From Gnetum montanum (taxonomy: Eukaryota > Streptophyta > Gnetopsida > Gnetales > Gnetaceae), in NCBI GenBank assembly GCA_015680685.1, contig MNCI01004078.1, positions 785,011 to 849,010 on the forward strand: a stretch of DNA of 64,000 bases, read 5' to 3'. Below the pieces are notes generated by a model, which saw nothing but the letters and a program-made list of their open reading frames with translations, ran no database searches and was not told where the DNA came from. Shown here piece by piece: positions 59,950 through 64,000 of this stretch; position 1 is the first letter of the stretch, and each line of letters opens with the position of its first letter. The translations under genes and the position numbers were made by a program.

Positions 59950-61440
59950 ATTTTAGCAAAAGTGATAACCCAATTTTACCATTAAGTGTTAAATTAAATT
60001 TTTGACATAGATGAACAACCAAATTTAATTTGGTATCTAATAAGCAATTTCCAACTTTCATCACTTTACAAAGGTCTCAAAATCCATTTGGTAACAACTA
60101 ATATACCTTGATGATAGGCTAAAGAAGAACCCAAACCACCAACTTTTTTTATCAAGAGTACAAAATTTCCAATTAACCCAAGAAAAGTAGTAGAGAGCAT
60201 CATTATTTTTCCAAAAGAAGGATTCAATAAGCTACTGTAACTGCTCATATGATCTTTTAGAATAAGACATAAAGGAAGTGTAATAAGCATGAGTATACTG
60301 TAAAATTTTAGAAGTACTAATAACTTTTCCTACTAAAGATAATAGTTTTCCAAGCTACTTATTGATGAACTTTATGAAGAAATTTCTCCTGGAAATGACT
60401 AGTAGAAGCTAAGGGAAAAAAAGGAATGCATGCTAGAGTTATAAACTCAAAAGGTTAAGCTTAGCTTTAAGGAAAATTAGAAAGCTCTAAAGGAATATCA
60501 CTAAGCTTGGATCTCATAGCATGAGTTTTATTCTAATTAATAGTAGAACAAGATGCTTTATAATATACTTGGATATATTGAAGGGCAATGTTTAAATGAT
60601 CTTTAGTTTCTTGTATAAGAAGAAAGTTGTTATTTATAAAGTGACCATTAATAATTTGACGTCAAATAGTCAAAAGAGATAAACCTTTGATCTCATCTTA
60701 AAAAAGAGTGTTGTAAAATATAACCAAAAGCTTCACCAACAAGAATAAAAAGATAAGTATCTAGAGAACAACCTTTCATAACTAATCTTTGAAGAGTAAT
60801 AATAAAAGAAAAACCTTTGTTAATGCATATCTTAACCCTATTAGAGGAAAATAACATTCTAAAATTAAAGATAAAAGAAGAACCCAAGCCCAACTTCTAT
60901 AACATAATCAAAATAAAAGGTCACTTCATCCTGTCATAAGCTTTAGCATAATCTAACATTAGAATAATACTATCTTAATTAGTATCCATGGCCAAATTCA
61001 TTGCCTTTGCAGTTATGCAAACATTATCCAAAATAAATCTACTTGGAACAAAACCTATTTGTTCTTCTTTGACTAATTAAGATAAATACCTTCAAAATTT
61101 TAAAGCCAAAGCCTTAGGAATAATCTTATAACTAACATTCAACAAAGTGATATGCTACTAATTAGTACTCTCAAATTTATTATCTAAGTTTGGAATAATT
61201 TTTATCAAATCTGGGTTAATCATTTGATCAAGAAAACCTTAGATAGAGCTTCCCAATACATGTTGAAAAAATCAACAGTAATATCATCCCAAAATTCTTT
61301 ATAAAACTCACAAGGTAGATCCTCCGGACCAGGAGATTTGTCATTAGCCATCAAGAAAATAGCTCCTTTAAACTCCAACATAGTTAACATGTCATCCTCT
61401 CCCAAAATAGAGTAAGAATAAGTGGGAGTCATATATGTAC
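59950..61440 (-). pseudogene. LINE reverse transcriptase
   Basis: Non-LTR RT blocks in order: MLEFKGAIFLMANDKSPGPE and LPCEFYKEFWDDITVDFFN (61,385-61,265), the classic KSPGPDG-FP-xEFYKxFW block; about 61,130-60,950 LCYDRMK-like remnants; 60,893-60,700 ICINKGFSF and RLVMKGCSLDTYLFILVGEAF (RGxRQGCPLSPxLF block); 60,200-60,066 WVNWKFCTLDKKSWWFGFF (W-vC-pK-GGLG block). The F-x-DD box falls in the broken stretch between 60,650 and 60,300. Frames change several times. Confidence 0.82.
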
Positions 61441-61899
61441 AAAAATATAAAGCCTCTTTATCAATATCTTATAAAGTAAATACATTTAAATAATGGGCAA
61501 AGAAAGCATCTAAAATATCTATAAAAGTAGAGAGAATATCATCATTAACATCAATTTCTTCAATTTGATAATTCATAGGACTTTTTAAAAACTTAAAGAA
61601 TTATTTTGAAGCTCTATCCCCCTATTTTCATCCAAGATAACCAATGCTCAAGTAAATCACCCTACACCTTGTGATTTTCAAAAATTGGTTGTTGTTGTTG
61701 AAGACTCACAAGTTTCTACTAAACACTTTTATCACGAGGACAATGAGATAAATATTTTATCAATTGATGTATTTTTTACATAGTTTTAAGATTAATAACT
61801 CAAAACTTTTTAGCTAAGCATTGACCAAAGTGTCTTGAAAATCTCATAGTGTGAAGAATAGCATTTTCCCACCATTCAATAGAACCATTAGAACATACT

Positions 61900-62739
61900 A
61901 GTCCTGGAACCAAGTTATAAACATGCTAAATGAACCTATGAAAATTTTTATTAGATAAAAAGTAGTATTAGCAATAAAAATTTCAAATGGAAGATTCACA
62001 TGGCATGTTCTTTGAATAGAGAACTTGATGGAAAATTGATATAAAAGAGTGCATTCTAGATGTGCTCGGACAAATAAACTATGCTAAGACTCAAAGCATA
62101 AATTAGGACAAGCAAAAAGATAAGCTCTATCTAATTTGTAAAAATTTCTTAGCAAGTTAGATCTATAGTTAGACCAAGTAAACCAATCTAGATCTCTATC
62201 ATTCCCACCAACATTAAGATCTATAAACACAAACCTGTCCCTAAAGGAAGGTCAAGCTCTTCATTCATCTTGTAGAAAAGGAAAATGTATCCATTTTATT
62301 TTGTCTAAGTAATTTTCTAACATATCAAAATCCCCACAAATCAACCAAATAGCATTAAGAATACCATTGTTAAGTTAAGATCAATGTAAAGCTCTTTCTA
62401 GGAAATCACATGAAGCATATATACTACACAGTGCCAAAAATTATACTAAAAACATTTAATCAAATCCAAACATCTCTAGTTTCTAAAATAGAACTAGAAT
62501 CAATGGTGCAAGAAGAATATTTTTTAGCAACACAAAAAAGAATACCATCTCTTTCAACTTCATGGTTTGTAAGAAAATTTCTTCCCTAAGCATAAAAAAT
62601 TAGATACTAAATTCAAATTCAAATCATCTATTTTAATCTCTTAAAAACACAAAATATTAGAATTCTGATAATGATATTAGACAATTTCTTATCGTCAAGG
62701 ATCTAACAATCCCTAAACATTCCAAGAGATAAACTTCAT
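61900..62739 (-). pseudogene. LINE endonuclease (APE type)
   Basis: ATG at 62,739: MKFISWNV, stop, GLLDP, matching the opening of plant L1 endonucleases (mkixSWNvRGL-x-xP). QEIKID-like sequence (FxEIKIDDLNLN) follows at about 62,640, corresponding to the catalytic QETK box with Q lost. Later motifs are hard to follow through stops. Confidence 0.65.
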
Positions 62740-63189
62740 TAGGGTGCAATCCCCAACTTAGTTCCTACTTTGATATTCATGATAGAATAAAAAGGATTAA
62801 CTTGCTCAAAATTAGAAATAATTGGCTTACAAGTTCAATGAGTAATATTCTCTAGAGTTCCTGACGTTTTCAGATTTAGGATCACTACATATGATGTGCT
62901 ACTTTCTTTCCTTTGAGTATGAAAACCTTTCAAAAGCACTGTATCTTTCTTAGAGACTTACAAGGTTTCTTGAACATTAGAATTCGAAGGTGGGACATTC
63001 TCTATTTTTTTCTAACATTGCTTTACCTCTATCCATCTATCTTTTTGACGATTCATTTTCTTTCTAATATTTCATCCAAATCATTGAAATTCCCTTTGTT
63101 AGAATTTTATAAGGTAACTTCTGTATCCTTAATTTCTTCAGCTAATTTAACTTTAGCAACTCTTTTGGTGATTAGTTTGAAATAGTTAA

Positions 63190-63800
63190 AAGCCTTGTGA
63201 GATGACTCATGATAATAAAAACATGCATTAGGAAAGGTAAGATAAGAAAGATTTTATTCCAAAATATTTCCTTTGTATATTAGCTTAATAGAAGATGGAA
63301 GTTCTTTATTTAAATCTAGTTTTATACAAACCCCTCTAGTTGGCCAAGCATAAAAATCCCTTTATTTTTCTAAAAATAATACTTTTCCAATCATGCTAGC
63401 AATATCATTGATTAAATGATAAAAACCATTGGAAAATTGAAAAACTTAATCCAAATTGGAAACATACTTTTTTGTGCTTTAGTAGGATCAAAGTCTTCTT
63501 ATCATTTGCGTAATACTAAAAAGGTATCTTGCACAAATCATGGATTATTCTTAATTTCATTATATATTTTATCATCAATTTCAAATTAAAAAATAAAAAA
63601 ACCCTTAGTTAAATTTAGAACAAGAACATTGTAAAAAAATCCAATAGCATAATGCTTCAAGAAATCTTGAATGATTGCATCAAGAAAATCATCTAGCAAA
63701 TTAAAGCAAGATTTAATGGCCTAAGATTCACTCCATACTCCATTAGAATTAGATCCTATACTTCCATTTGCATCCATAGCTGGATCTTCTATGCAAGCCT
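63190..63800 (-). pseudogene. LINE ORF1 fragment (DUF4283-like plus zinc knuckle remnant)
   Basis: Minus strand 63,470-63,190: FPMVFYHLINDIASMIGKVL, then RGVCIKLDLNKELPSSIKLI and YLTFPNACFYYHESSHKAF. This follows the plant LINE ORF1 order: P-xW-x-LP block, IGK, R-VCIE-DL-K-LP, then a CxxC-xxxGH knuckle, of which only part survives. The + strand frame at 62,913-63,185 is a shadow. Confidence 0.7.
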
Positions 63801-63908
63801 TAGGGCTCGTAGATCTAAAATTTTCTACATCAATAGAAGTTTGTTTACCCTTACCCAAGGTCATTGATTCAAAGTCTTCTCCTTTACAAGAAAATACCTA
63901 TTGAGAAT

Positions 63909-64000
63909 TGATGAGACGCGACTTGCACTGGGCCGCGATATCGCATCCCATGCGATATCGCGTACGCGATATCACGTCTTACCCTGTGATATCGCGTACG
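63909..64000 (+). repeat. Start of a further LTR (element H), cut by the window edge
   Basis: TGATGAGACGCG resembles the opening of the element C LTR (TGATGAACCGC), and GCGATATCGCATCC is shared exactly with the C 3' LTR. Four GATATC palindromes lie at 63,937, 63,954, 63,968 and 63,988. GC content jumps compared with the LINE before it. Without the second LTR the assignment rests on this resemblance. Confidence 0.55.

Larger units (their letters stand above)
59470..63905 (-). mobile_element. L1-type LINE, 5' truncated and decayed
   Basis: Minus-strand order: ORF1 fragment (DUF4283-like with a zinc-knuckle remnant), endonuclease, reverse transcriptase, C-terminal region. All are broken by stops. 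The upstream end is cut where a new LTR begins at 63,909. The downstream end is unclear; I see no certain poly(A) tail or target duplication. Confidence 0.8.

Overview
The window is nuclear plant DNA made almost entirely of transposable elements nested in one another; I found no ordinary single-copy host gene, rRNA or tRNA. Five plant retrotransposon lineages are present: Tat/Ogre-like and Athila-like Ty3/gypsy, a CRM-type chromovirus, a SIRE-like Ty1/copia, and an L1-type LINE. Coding regions carry many stops and frameshifts. This suits a large, slowly purged plant genome; a gymnosperm is a guess, because nothing fixes the species. Two N bases (near 5,630 and 54,752) point to draft assembly.

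Layout. 1-2,681: old unassigned DNA. 2,687-14,914: element A (+), Tat/Ogre-like, with a perfect GATCT target duplication. 15,133-24,296: element C (+), Athila-like, with two 842-bp LTRs. 25,270-26,175 (-): Athila-like integrase remnant. 26,240-28,420: degenerate tandem array. About 28,500-41,338: element B (-), a diverged relative of A. 41,339-47,724: element D (-), a non-coding LTR element flanked by CTATG, inserted in DNA beside B. 48,330-48,900: minisatellite. 48,992-50,060: element E (+), reverse transcriptase fragment of the A/B lineage. 50,575-59,470: element G (-), chromovirus, split by 50,911-56,585, element F (+), SIRE-like copia flanked by CTATT. About 59,470-63,905 (-): LINE. 63,909-64,000: start of another LTR (H).

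The main discovery candidate lies inside A and B. Between the protease and the reverse transcriptase region, each carries a complete multi-exon gene on the opposite strand. In A it has eight exons (12,759 down to 8,688) with GT/AG borders. Phases agree at every junction from exon 1 to exon 7, and exon 8 joins in phase after one frameshift inside exon 7. It has its own TATA box 155 bp before the ATG and would encode about 1,080 residues. In B the same gene runs from 28,923 to 34,538 on the + strand, with the same MAPK start, the same phases at the first borders, a TATA box 153 bp before the ATG and recognisable protein similarity in most exons. The sense pol exon resumes just after a splice acceptor (13,189 in A; 48,991 in E). 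The antisense gene therefore seems to sit inside an Ogre-like pro-RT intron. Its function is unknown. Both copies are now broken by stops, but the shared gene structure says it was once a maintained part of this lineage.
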